64,000 nt of DNA, from positions 4,542,501-4,606,500 of the forward strand of contig CM067530.1 of assembly GCA_034509925.1 (NCBI GenBank). Direction: 5' to 3'. The position numbers and the translations under genes were made by a program. The notes under the pieces were generated by a model. The model was not told where the DNA came from, did no database searches, and saw nothing but the letters and a program-made list of their open reading frames with translations. The stretch is from Hirudinaria manillensis (Eukaryota > Annelida > Clitellata > Hirudinida > Hirudinidae). Below, in pieces: positions 45,701 to 56,706 of this stretch (its first letter is position 1; each line of letters starts with the position of its first letter).

Positions 45701-48700
45701 GCACTGTTGCATTCACAACATGTTGTACAGGTGCTGCTGAAGCAATGGTTGATATAGAAGTTGTTAGAGAGTTACTTTCAGAAGAAAGGACTTGGACTGG
45801 TGTGCTACAAGTTTGATTAAGAATGCCTCCACTGGGAGCTATATTCTTTGTTTGGCTGACAACATTTAGTACAGATCCAATTAGCTCAGAAGTCTCACTT
45901 CCACTTAGAGTGGATATATCAAAAGAACTCCCAAATTTCTCGGAGAGATGCTTAGCAATAATATCCAGGGTATTCATCACTGTTGAATGACCAAGGTTGT
46001 CTCTCTCAACACTATTTCTCTTGCTTGGAATGAGGAGAATATGGCATTTACCTAGGTCTAAAATTGCACAAGAAATCTATCGTAAACATAAGCTATCAAA
46101 CATATTCATGCTAGTTTAAGGAACTTGAAAGTGAGTAATGCTGAATTACAACATTGAGCAAATTATAGTTTTGGACACATGTCTCTTTATAAAGCTTGTT
46201 AGAAAACATAACTTGCCTGAGCTAAAAGGGTCAAATATGGAATTATCAAAAGAAAAATGGGACCCCACAAGCTTTTGAACATTTTCTGTGACCCTCATGA
46301 AGAAAACTGGACCACACAGACCATGATGAATGGATATTTTGGTCACTTCCTTTAGTGGTATATCAACTGGAACAATGAATCACCCATTTATAAATACAAA
46401 TGATCAGAGTATGTCCATCTTTCTAATGATCTTTTTAGCATATATATATATATATATGCATTAGTTGTGTGTTTTTAATCAAAGTATAGAAGTTAAATTC
46501 AAATGTTGTTTTATCTTATTAAGTTGAAATTTGCAAATAAATAAGAATAGCATTCAACTTATGATATGAGATTATGCTATATATATATATATATATATTT
46601 AGTGTGTCAGAAAGCTGTAGTTAAATTAAGGTGTAGGTACAGAAAAACATTGGAATGTGCTAAACTGTAACTGACATATTAAATATAATGCTTCATTGTC
46701 TATTGAAGCTCTGGAAAAATATAAAATAATAGGCTCGTGGAAGGCAAAAAATATTTGGTAGTCTAAATTTATCTCAAGACTTGTATAAAAAAAATAAGCA
46801 ATAAAAAAATCATCAATCATCTTCAAATGATTAAAATCAACTAGGAAATATATTTGACCAGAGAATTAAAAGATGTGCTTGTTTTTGACATTTAAATTTA
46901 TGACAATTTTGAGAAGTCAGTCCACTTTGAATTCCAATGTACTTTTGAAGATATGCCTAACACATTTTGAGTGACTAAAACCATATTGTTGATTAAAGAG
47001 AATCTATGCAGCCTGAATATAAATAACTTTATCATAAATCTTTTGGAATGGATTGGAAGAATCACAACTAATTAAAATGGAAATGCTTCCTTCTAAATTC
47101 TTAATATGACAAAGATAAGTTTCTTATCACATTATAACTTCATGAATAAATATTTTAAAGAACAATCTGTCTATATTGCAAAAGGTTCATAAGACAAAAA
47201 TATCTAAACACATTACTCACAATGACTAGTACAATTGAGGTTGGTTAGCCTGATAAATTCCAGAGCCAAGAGGCAAATTCTTAGTACACCACCCCTTCCC
47301 CTGCCAAAGAAGGCCTGCCTAAGGGGACAACGAAGTAGGAATTCAGTGTTATTAATGTCACATATACCAGGTGTAGGGAGGAGCTGTGAGGGCTGGGCCT
47401 GCACATATAAGAGTTACATTAATTAATAAATGGATTGTTAACCATTTGGTTAAATGAGCAGCACTTTAACTAGAAACTTTTAAAGGTTTAAATAAAGTTT
47501 TCAGTTAAAAAAATTTGTTATTGAACCTGGAGTGCCTTATTTGCTGGTACTGGAACTTCATCTTCATCGTCAGAAGACAAAATGTGGACAACATCTAGAA
47601 AAATAGTGTATTGTTAGGCAGGAGAACATTTTGCTCTTATCAAATCTTGACATTTAAATTCCAATTCTGAATATAATAAAACCTGTCTATGATTGGGTTT
47701 TGTCCTTATTGTCAGGTTGACCCTTTATCAGGTGTCTATATCAAACTAAAGTAAAATAGGTTCCCAGAAAAAAATGACCCTAGGGTATTACCCTATTCTT
47801 GGGTGCCATGGTTCAAAGATTTCACTGTATTTAGATTTTTAATTGAGAGTTGTAGCATGAGATTAAGTAATCAATATTTAATAAACTGATGATCCCAGAT
47901 AATGATGCAATAATAAAAAAAAGAACCATTTCACATAGGAAAATTATCTATTTTATTTTCCCAGCCAGTAAGAGGACATTAATATGACCAACAATATTAA
48001 GAAAACATCAAACAAGCAGAGGGTGAGCAAGGTGGCAAACAAAAACTTCCATAAAGTTATTCTGAGACAGTTAGGAACCTGTTCAGTTTACTATAGTAAC
48101 TTTCAGGCTATAGATCTTAATTGGTGCAAAATGTGGCATGACCTGCAATAAACCCAATCATTCTTTCTCTTCTACACCATAATTTAATTTATCTTAACCA
48201 ATAGTGATTATAAATTTTTATTTCTTTAATATTTTATAATGCAGCTCACCTTCGATTGGCTTCATGTGAGCATTCGGTGCAACAAAAGCGGTGGCTTTGG
48301 GACAATTTTGTCGGCAAATGTTAGTCAACACTTTGAACTGATTGGGTGTAATAAAGATTGGGTTCTTTGTTTGTGTTACAGGCATTGGTGAAGGAAAAGT
48401 TTTCAAAGTGCTTGGCTTGGCAGACGGGGCAACAGTACAAATAGAAACAACTGAACATGCATTGGATGAAGACAGAGACTGAGTCTTTGCTTTTGAAGCT
48501 TTAGATTTGTTGGAAAGAAGAGTGCTCAATGCATTGTTAACAGAGGACCACTGAAAATAAGCAAATAAATGCATAAGATTCCCTCATTAACATTTTCAAA
48601 CAATAATACATAGATGAATGCAAACGAATGATGATGGTGATATGGTATAACTACAAGAAAATGGCAAAATGAGTGATTTATGCAAATATTTAAGTTTAAA

Positions 48701-51489
48701 TAAATTAATTGATGTTCCTCTACATATTCCAAGTGAGAACACTTAAACCAACTTGGTTTCCTAAGCATTCAAATGCCACTATATGCACAGGCCCCTAAAA
48801 ACCTAAAAGAAGCTGTCCTAAGCAATGTCCAGACACGAACAACAGTGGTGGAAAGAATTGGTTCAAAAAATTTTTGTCTACCTGTTGAATTGAAGTATCA
48901 CCAATAAGCTTGACTTTCACTTCTCCAGTTGTCACACTTTTGGCAACTGTTGTTTTATCAGACAGAGAAGCTTGGAGACTTAATGCAGATTCATTGCAAG
49001 GTGGAGCATGATCCATTTTTTCATGAAAGTCAACATCAGGATGTCCCTAGGGAGTTTGCCAAAATGGTCGAGTTAATTTCTTCTTTCATTTAACATTTGA
49101 TTTTCTTAAAACATGATCATAAGATATGATGAATAATTGCACCATTACCTTCAACATCTGCATTTTGGGATTTGGTAATCCAGTAGACAACCATTGTTTA
49201 GGTTCATTGTTTGTATTAAAATTAAAAAGAGGATGGCCAATGGTTTTAGCACTTTGGAGGGATATTCTTTCTTGAAGCTCTGAAGCATGTTCATCCATTG
49301 ATTGTATTGTTTTTAATCCAGCTTGCATGTTCAAAATTTTATGAGGTACTTTGTCAAGTTGTTCATGGGCAGATTGCACTATTTTCATCTCCAATTGTTG
49401 TTTCCCAATCACTTGTTCTTGGTGATGGTGTGACATTTTTGATGTTAGAATGCTTTGCTTCATGCTTTCTTGAGCAACTGGTAATGCAACAAAATTCTTG
49501 TTTACTAGCAAGTCTGCATTACATAATTGACCATGGTCACTGATTACTTCCTTGAATATCTCCTGCTCATTTTTGAATACACATGGCTGTGCTTGTGATT
49601 GGAGACATTTCATTAAGTCATTTGTTGCTGAATGAGATGGTGACATCTGTAAATTCACTTGTAAATGTTGCTCACTACCACTCAGGTGACAATTGCTAAA
49701 CTGGCTTGGAAGCACCTCAATTTGTTGGGATGCTGCAGATAGTTGTGGTAATACCTCAACTTTAGTCAAGGATGTTGGCATATTGAGCTTATCATCCATG
49801 TCTTTAAGTGTCTGACATAGCCCTTCAGCCAGAGAATATTTTAATTGCTGAGGTAGAATAGAGTTCCCCAAAGAATTCTCTAGAGGCAACTTATTAACAA
49901 CCTGGAAAAGATTTTGCCTCCCAACTTTTTCAGATTGAATTATATTACCTTCAGAGACATATTGCAATGGATAATCATTCCCTTGTGTAATATCAGATTC
50001 AGTTTGCTTTTTAAAGCATTCTTCATCAGGTGCCAATAATCCACTTTCTGGCAATAAAGTATCAGGAACATCAACCTGCTGAGAACATGTAACTACATGC
50101 TTAGCTCCAATTAAGCTTGATTGTGTGTTGCACTGTCCTATAGCTAGTCCATCCTGAATTATGATTGGTTCTTTGATATCCATCTCTCTTTGTTTATAAT
50201 TCCGTTGAAGTGTTTCATTGGCTTTAGATCCAGCATCCTGAAATACATTGATATGGCAAGGCTTTTCAACACCATTCTTAATTGTTAAGCCTTTCAATAC
50301 CAGGTCACACTGACTCTGAGTAGTATTATAAACTGTTAGTGGTATATTGTCACACGCATCATTTGCATCTTCTCCCAAAGTGTGATGTGAAAGTTGATTT
50401 CCTGGTAGGTTGCTGTTGTGTTTTATAACAATGTCTTGCAATACAACTTGTTGTCTTAATTTATCCAACTCTAGATTATCTTTCTTTTCCTTGACAAAAT
50501 GTTCCTGTGGTACTACATAATGATGCACATTTGTAAATTCTGATTTGATAGGGAGTAAAGAAGTACATTCTGACACCATTAAAGTGTGCGCCACTTCCTG
50601 TTCTTGTAATGTACCATAACATGAATGTTCATGTATATAATTTTCTGGAGAAAATTCTAGCCTATCAGATTCAAGTTGCTGTATGTCTGGAGTTGATGTA
50701 GACATCTTTATATGAGGGTTGCAGTTTGATGCTAGTACAGATGATTCAACATGCTCAGAAGGGATGTGCGCTTTTTCCTTGAAACCCATCCAGAAGTCTC
50801 TTTCAGCATTGCAATTTTGTGTAATGTTGCCAGTTGGTAATGCTTGTTCCAGTGAAATTTGCTCGCCTTGAGAAACATTTGTATCAAGCAGAATATGCTT
50901 TTGTGTCACCACAGAATTGTCCATGCCTGAAATTTTGTTTTAAAATCTACAACTGAGATTAATAATGAAACATGATACAAATGTTTTATTGGTAAAGAAG
51001 GCCAAAATATGACATAAGTCCTATTTATGAAATCAAATTATAAACTTTTAAATGCTGCACATTTATATGCATAAAACATATCGATTAATAAATTACAAAA
51101 ACTAATGTGTTTGAAGAAAAAAATCAGCATTGTCTGGCATTAGTTGTTAAACTAACCCTTTTTACAAAAAACTCCTCTCATCTGACTTCCATCTGCAAGA
51201 TGAATGAGGTATTTGAATCCCTCCACTAGTTCAAAGCAAGAAGGCTCTTTCGTTAAGTAACTCGATGCTGGAAGTTAAATCACACTTTAAAAGACTGTGG
51301 AAACAAAATAATCTTTTTTTGTTTAATTGAATTATCTAAAATCAATAATGTTTGTAATAAGTTATACTTTACAGATATGGCTTGGAATTCCTAACAAACA
51401 AGGCATATTAACACAAACTATAACCTACTTTTATAAGGTAAGATTCGTGCCAAATCACCAGAGCTGAATTTCTTAGTCCTAATTTTCAT
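42734..51489 (-). CDS. SENP6/SENP7-type SUMO protease
   Basis: Ulp1/C48 cysteine protease of the branch that trims poly-SUMO chains. The 17 exons are 51489-51429, 51267-51157, 50926-49149, 49046-48882, 48550-48250, 47594-47527, 47398-47221, 46366-46217, 46057-45472, 45381-45265, 44496-44371, 44156-44064, 43894-43822, 43709-43669, 43592-43524, 43348-43189, 42868-42734. They give 1,403 residues with every phase consistent. The catalytic domain is split as in SENP6/7: [20 protein letters not shown], an insert, [24 protein letters not shown] (His about 1247), a long loop, CILIFDSLG (Asp about 1289), [17 protein letters not shown] (Cys about 1346). A likely SUMO-interacting motif [12 protein letters not shown] precedes it. 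One 1.8-kb exon encodes 592 polar, Gln/Ser/His-rich residues. The start is the first in-frame ATG of exon 1; an upstream exon is possible. The intron after 46217 has a GC donor. Confidence 0.92.
46438..46600. repeat. Two (TA)n tracts in a SENP intron
   Basis: ATATATATATATATATAT occurs at about 46440-46457 and again at 46577-46599 with 120 bp of AT-rich DNA between them. They are simple dinucleotide repeats in the intron between exons 47398-47221 and 46366-46217, with no further meaning that I can see. Confidence 0.8.
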
Positions 51490-53050
51490 TGTTTGATGCC
51501 TTTTGGTTATGTCCTGCAAAAATTACATATTAGTTCAGTCCTTTGTGAATTAATCATAAATTGGATCAAAATATTTCAGTTCTAACTCAAAGTTTCTGAT
51601 CAAATTGTACTATACTCATCCTGGTCTTAGCTACTATTTGCTAAAGGTAAGAACGCCAATTCCACTCTATTTGTATCAGTCGACCATAGGCATGCAATCC
51701 ACTTATTAAACGATTTCTATGAATAAATGTGGAACGGAACTTAAAGCCAACAAAAAAAATATTTAACCATTTTGTAAAGCTGACCCCAACTCCTTGATAC
51801 GATTAGCTTTGATCGCCAACGCGTTAAACGTGCTTTTGTTAAATTATTTTTCAGAAAAACACCACAGCATTTTCATCGCGCGCACACAAAACAAAAAACT
51901 TATTCTGCGACTCAGCCAAGCATATGAATCTTGAAAACACATACAATAAACATTCAAAGGACGTCAACAATCATATCGCGCCGTCCACCCGTTTACAATC
52001 GCTGACATCGCAAAAGTTGCGATTTACGTTATGCTAATTTTACCTTTCTAGTGTTATGTCCGTGGCTCTAATCTAAAATTTTAATAAATAATCTCAAAAC
52101 TTAAAAATATTGAGACATGTACCTCAAAGAGGGAATACAGATAATATTATGAGAAATAATCTCAAATTCTTTTACTTATACTTTTGTTGTAAATTAAAGA
52201 ATATTATATAGATGTATAATTTTAAGAAAAATAAATTATAAAAACGTGAAGCATATAACAACCCTACTGCATGAGAGTTTAGTAGTAAGAAGCTTTAATC
52301 AAATTAATTTCAATAATAAAAGCAGTCGTAAGTATCTTTAGAGATGTTTTTAGATTTATGTTTATCTCTTAAATTGTATTTCAATTTTTCCACTTTACAG
52401 GGGTCATTTTTGTCATTCTAAATGGAATGGAGAAAAACGTAAAACACCGGTGTTTTTTTGTTCAAAGCAATAAAAAATTTGAACAAGAATCAAATTTCTA
52501 AGAAGGGAGAAAATGACTCGGGAATCAGAAAGACTGTTTCAAGTGTTTCGCTCCAAACTATCGATCTTTGCTGCTTCTAACACCAATCCCAACCAGAACC
52601 TTTTAAAATAAAATTTTTGCACACAGAACTGCCTAGGAAAAAAATTTTCTTTCACATGCCCAATGGAAGGCTCATTTTGCCTCTCCTCTAATGTTTTTTC
52701 TTAGATCTTTATTGAAAATATGTTCAATTTTGAATGTACGATGTGGATTTATACTATCTTGAGCATCCAATGATTTTTTTCAATGAATTCATAAAGAATA
52801 ATAAAATTAACCGAATTTATCCTGCATTGTATTCTGCATTGAATTTATCATTAGCTTATTTTCGCAAGAATTACGATCTGTTTTTCATATTTATACGGTA
52901 TGTCATAAATCAGTAAGAGAACAAGATCAAGACATGGTCAAAAACTTAAGGTGGAACAGAAATCATATATCAGCACTCGTAAACTCAGAATTACATAATT
53001 TGGTTTAGCAATTTAGTTTCGTTGGTGTGGTCTTTCTGGTGCAGGTCGGG
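51490..53050. promoter_or_regulatory. Head-to-head gap between SENP and the RDH gene
   Basis: 1.56 kb between the two start codons. A CpG-containing patch at about 51790-52030 (with TCGCGCGCAC and ATATCGCGCCG) is the best candidate for the SENP core promoter and any non-coding first exon. 52080-52950 is very AT-rich and shows nothing recognisable apart from a short open frame without known similarity. Confidence 0.4.
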
Positions 53051-55008
53051 ATGGTTATTTTGATTTTTGTATGCTTCGTAGTATCCGTTTATTTTACCGT
53101 GTCGTTATATCTGAAAATAACGACTGGAAAATGTGTTTGTAACGATCAAATGATCGGCAAGGTGGTTCTTGTTACTGGTTCTGATAAAGGTAACTTTGTT
53201 TATTTTGTCTGGTCATTGTTAGATTTAGATTCTTGGTTATTAAATGCCAAAGACATGAATAAACTCTCCACCAAAAGCTATCAAGCCTTTTCTACACTTA
53301 ATGTGATACCCTTGGAATAATTACAATAATGTTAAAGTTTTTATGGAAAGATAAAGCTACTGCTATAATTATCTCTCATTTCGATTCATACTTTAAGTAA
53401 AAAATAAGTTATTGCATATTATTATCGAAAAGCTAGATGCGAAAATAACTTGAAATTAACATAGAACTTAAAAAAATCGAGTTAAAAGGTGCCAGAAGGC
53501 CATTCCTTTAGAAAAAAGAATTATGTGCTGTGCTGTGAGATCATATTCTATATATTATCTATTATATATTATCTATATAATTCTACCACAAAAGAGTTTT
53601 TTGAATGTCTCTTGAGCCATGCATTAGAATTTCTTTAAAATGCTGATTAATTTGCTTTTGTTTTAATATTTAGGTATTGGCTATGAGACAGCCCTTGACT
53701 TAGCTAGAAGACAAGCGAGAATTATAATGGCTTGCAGGGACCTTGAAAATGCTAGGAAAGTTGCTGAAGAAATCAAAGTAATGACTGGAAATGAAGAAGT
53801 CATTGCCAAAAAGCTGGATGTTTCAAGTTTGGCCTGTATAAAGAAGTTTGCAAAAGACTTCATCACAAATGAAAAATCTCTTCATGTGTTGATTCTCAAT
53901 GCTGGAATCCCTGGACCAAAAGGTGTGTATATAAGATTGAAAATATATACAATAACATTATTTGGTAATTAGTGTGTATAAGATAATTTAAATTTATTAT
54001 AAATTTAACTTAATAATCTATTCAATGGTTGAGCAACCATATTTGATTCTTATCTATTTGCTACCTGAAGGTAATAAGATTGAAAGGACATCTGAAGGCT
54101 TTGAAAAAGTCTTTGTGACTAACTACTTGGGACATTTTCTTCTGACTATGTTGCTGTTAAGTTAGCTCACTTGTTATTAGTATTTCATTAAGATGATTGC
54201 ATTTATTGATTTACTATTGAAAAACTGTTGAGGACCTCCTTAAGCGGTCTCAGCCGAGTCGCATAATTAGCGTATCTTCCATGATCCACATTCTCACTAC
54301 TTCACTTGATCTCACCAATCTAAATTGTGAGGATAGGCCTTCTGACCTATTGTACAGTAGATCTAAGCTTCTCCTGATATTATTCACAAAGGAATTAAGC
54401 AGACAACTTCTTGGCACAAGTAACTTTTATAAATTCTTGAAAAATTCTAATTTGATTAATCTAATAATTTTTGATATAATTAGATTGAACTTGAAATATG
54501 TAATTACAAATTAACAGTTTGTACTCTTTAATGCAAATCAGATGTTACCATCAATTGCCTTCATCCTGGAGCTGTGAGGACAAATATTTTCAATAAACTT
54601 TCTAAGCCTTGGAGAGTCATCATCAATCTTATTTCCTATTTATTCTTCAAGGTTTCTTGCTTCATGTTATCAACTCTTCTTGATATTTCATTGATGGTAT
54701 TGCATCAGATTCTACATGTAATCAAAGTATTGAAATTACACACAAAGTAACATTATCTAGTAATTTTATTTCTTTTGAAATTTTGATTTTTGCATCAGTC
54801 ACCTAGGGATGGAGCTCAGACTATCATACATTTGGCTGTTTCAAGAGAATTAGAGAGAATTTCAGGTCTATACTTCAGTGATTGCAAATCAAAGAAGCCA
54901 TCAGCAATTGCCCAGGATGGTGAATTGGCAAAGAAAGTGTTTGAAATTAGTGAAAATTACTGTGCCCAATTCTTAAAATCTAAAGAGAGGTCTGAACATC
55001 TGATCTGA
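53051..55008 (+). CDS. Short-chain dehydrogenase, retinol dehydrogenase 11-14-like
   Basis: Membrane-anchored NADP(H)-dependent SDR, likely acting on retinoids or lipid aldehydes. Six exons: 53051-53189, 53674-53922, 54071-54160, 54233-54419, 54542-54651, 54799-55008, for about 328 residues. An N-terminal hydrophobic anchor (VILIFVCFVVSVYFTVSLYL) precedes the cofactor loop TGSDKGIGYETALDLA (about 42-57). Next are MACRDLENARKVAEEI, LDVSSL, LILNAGIPGP (NNAG site), TNYLGHFLLT, IISVSSMIH, YSRSK (catalytic Tyr and Lys), and NCLHPGAVRTNI. Exon 3 ends in phase 1 (TTA A|GTTAGC) while exon 4 must start in phase 0 (TTGAG|GAC). No canonical pair of sites joins them in frame, so the locus carries a 1-base shift, a sequence error or an unusual splice. 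A hAT MITE lies 92 bp past the stop. Confidence 0.85.
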
Positions 55009-55100
55009 CTTTATATTTTGATTGCCAAATTTCAAAGCTTTAAATAATGATATAAAAAAAGGAAATCTCCTTTGAGTTAATGAGATATACAGAACTAGAA

Positions 55101-55360
55101 CAGGGGTCTTCAAAACTTTTAACCTGAGGGCTGGATCGACTGTCAAATGACTTTTCCAGCTGAATACATACTTGAGGTCCAAAAATATTCAAAACATGGA
55201 TTTTGATTTAATCGTTTATTTATTAATTATATATTATTATAATTTTTTTATTATTTTATTCAGTATCAGGTAATTAGTGAGAGTGATGTAATTGCTTCCT
55301 GGATGCCAAAATTGAAGACATTTCTGGCTTTAGATTTGGTCCATGCTTTGGAGATCCCTG
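55101..55360. mobile_element. hAT-type MITE (family A, copy 2) after the RDH gene
   Basis: A 260-bp non-coding element starting CAGGGGTCTTCAAAACTTTT and ending TTTGGAGATCCCTG. It is flanked by AACTAGAA and TCCTAGAG, a diverged 8-bp duplication with 5 of 8 bases matching. Its left end continues ...AACCTGAGGGCTGGATCGACT, which aligns well with the right end of the element at 16180-16409 (...AGCCTGAGGGCCAGATTGACT on the other strand), so both belong to one family. Confidence 0.72.
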
Positions 55361-56684
55361 TCCTAGAGGAATCAATTGGCAAAAATTCATCCACAGTAAT
55401 GTTTAGTTTATGGATTTCAAGAAGAATTTATCAGTATTTTGTAAATTAATGGGATATTGGTAATTAGGGGTTGATGTGCAAAGTTAATCATGCTGGTATT
55501 AGATATTTCTTGACTTTTACATTTCTAGTTGATGTTATTTAAGTTAGATTGTATACATTTGTCAGGTATTTATTTAAGAACTGTGATGAAATGTGCTTTA
55601 TTTTGTGCTTCGAGAATAACCACTGATGCCTATAATTCGAGTGTGAATTGATGTATGGTACATAATGATTATTCAGACGGGGTTTCTCCACTCAGTTTTG
55701 CACCAGTATTATTAACTGGAGAATCTTGCAGAACTGGAAATCACTAATTAGTTCATTGATGGCCTAGCTATGGAAAGCCTGACTAAGTAGCTAGCCTAAG
55801 TATTTCAAATAACCTGGAGAAAGGCTGTTCCTGAAAGCTTTTAGTTCTAGATTTTATGTAGAGGAGGTGATATGCTGATTACCACTTAGTGTCTTATTCA
55901 GCTAAAGAAACGTGTTTAATAAGATTTTGTTGCCGTCGTCGTCTTGCTGTGGGTTAATTATCTCCAATCAGCCAGTTCTAACCCTAACTTGATAATTATG
56001 CGCCGATATTATATTTCAAACAGATTGTGATGATAATGAAAACGTTTGTTTAAAATCTTAGATAAAACGCATTATCTATCATCAAACTTTAAAATGATTG
56101 CGAATGAACTAGATATCCGCATGTTCAACGGAGCCTAGCCTCTTTATATTTCTGCTACTAGATTAAGAACCATGGGTTAGTTAGGTAGCATGTAGTTTTC
56201 TAAGAAAGACGGCGTGATGCTTGTATCTCCCGCACGCACGTAGGGCCACGTGTTAGATGCCTTATTGTCTTTTGTCATGTCTTTGATAATAGGTCCATTG
56301 GTTTATGCGTAACTGAGAGGACCAATTCATAAATTTACTAGCCTACAGGCTATATTTAAGAAACTTTCATAAATAAAAAGTGGCCAATTACCTCTAATAT
56401 TTCCTGAGGATGATTAATTAAATGGGGTTTTTATGTGCAGATATTTCCAAGTATTTATGGAAATCGGGAGCCCTCAAAGAAAAGCATTGATCCCTGATCT
56501 TTTCCGTTTACAGTTTTGTCTGACAATGGATAAGACATTGGCGTTCTGAGGTGGATGCTGCAAAGGAGACAATAATAAGCGGAAGTCATCCTTTAACGTA
56601 AGATAATAATCCGAAGGAAGTAGAAATGAATAAAACTAAAAAGTAGACCACATGATTTTTGAATTTCGTTGCGGTCGAAAGCGC

Positions 56685-56706
56685 TTCCGTAACCTTTGTT
56701 ACGGAA
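56685..56706. other. Perfect 9-bp stem hairpin
   Basis: TTCCGTAAC-CTTT-GTTACGGAA: nine paired bases and a four-base loop, in AT-rich non-coding DNA. It could be a dyad binding site or chance. No poly-T follows and no element boundary is visible. Confidence 0.6.

Noticed and set aside
47676..47832. Possible pogo-like MITE in a SENP intron (ends AAACCTGTCTATGATTGGG and GATTTCACTG, next to TA)
   Set aside because: The two ends match at only about 13 of 21 positions and no duplication is certain; too weak without a family consensus.
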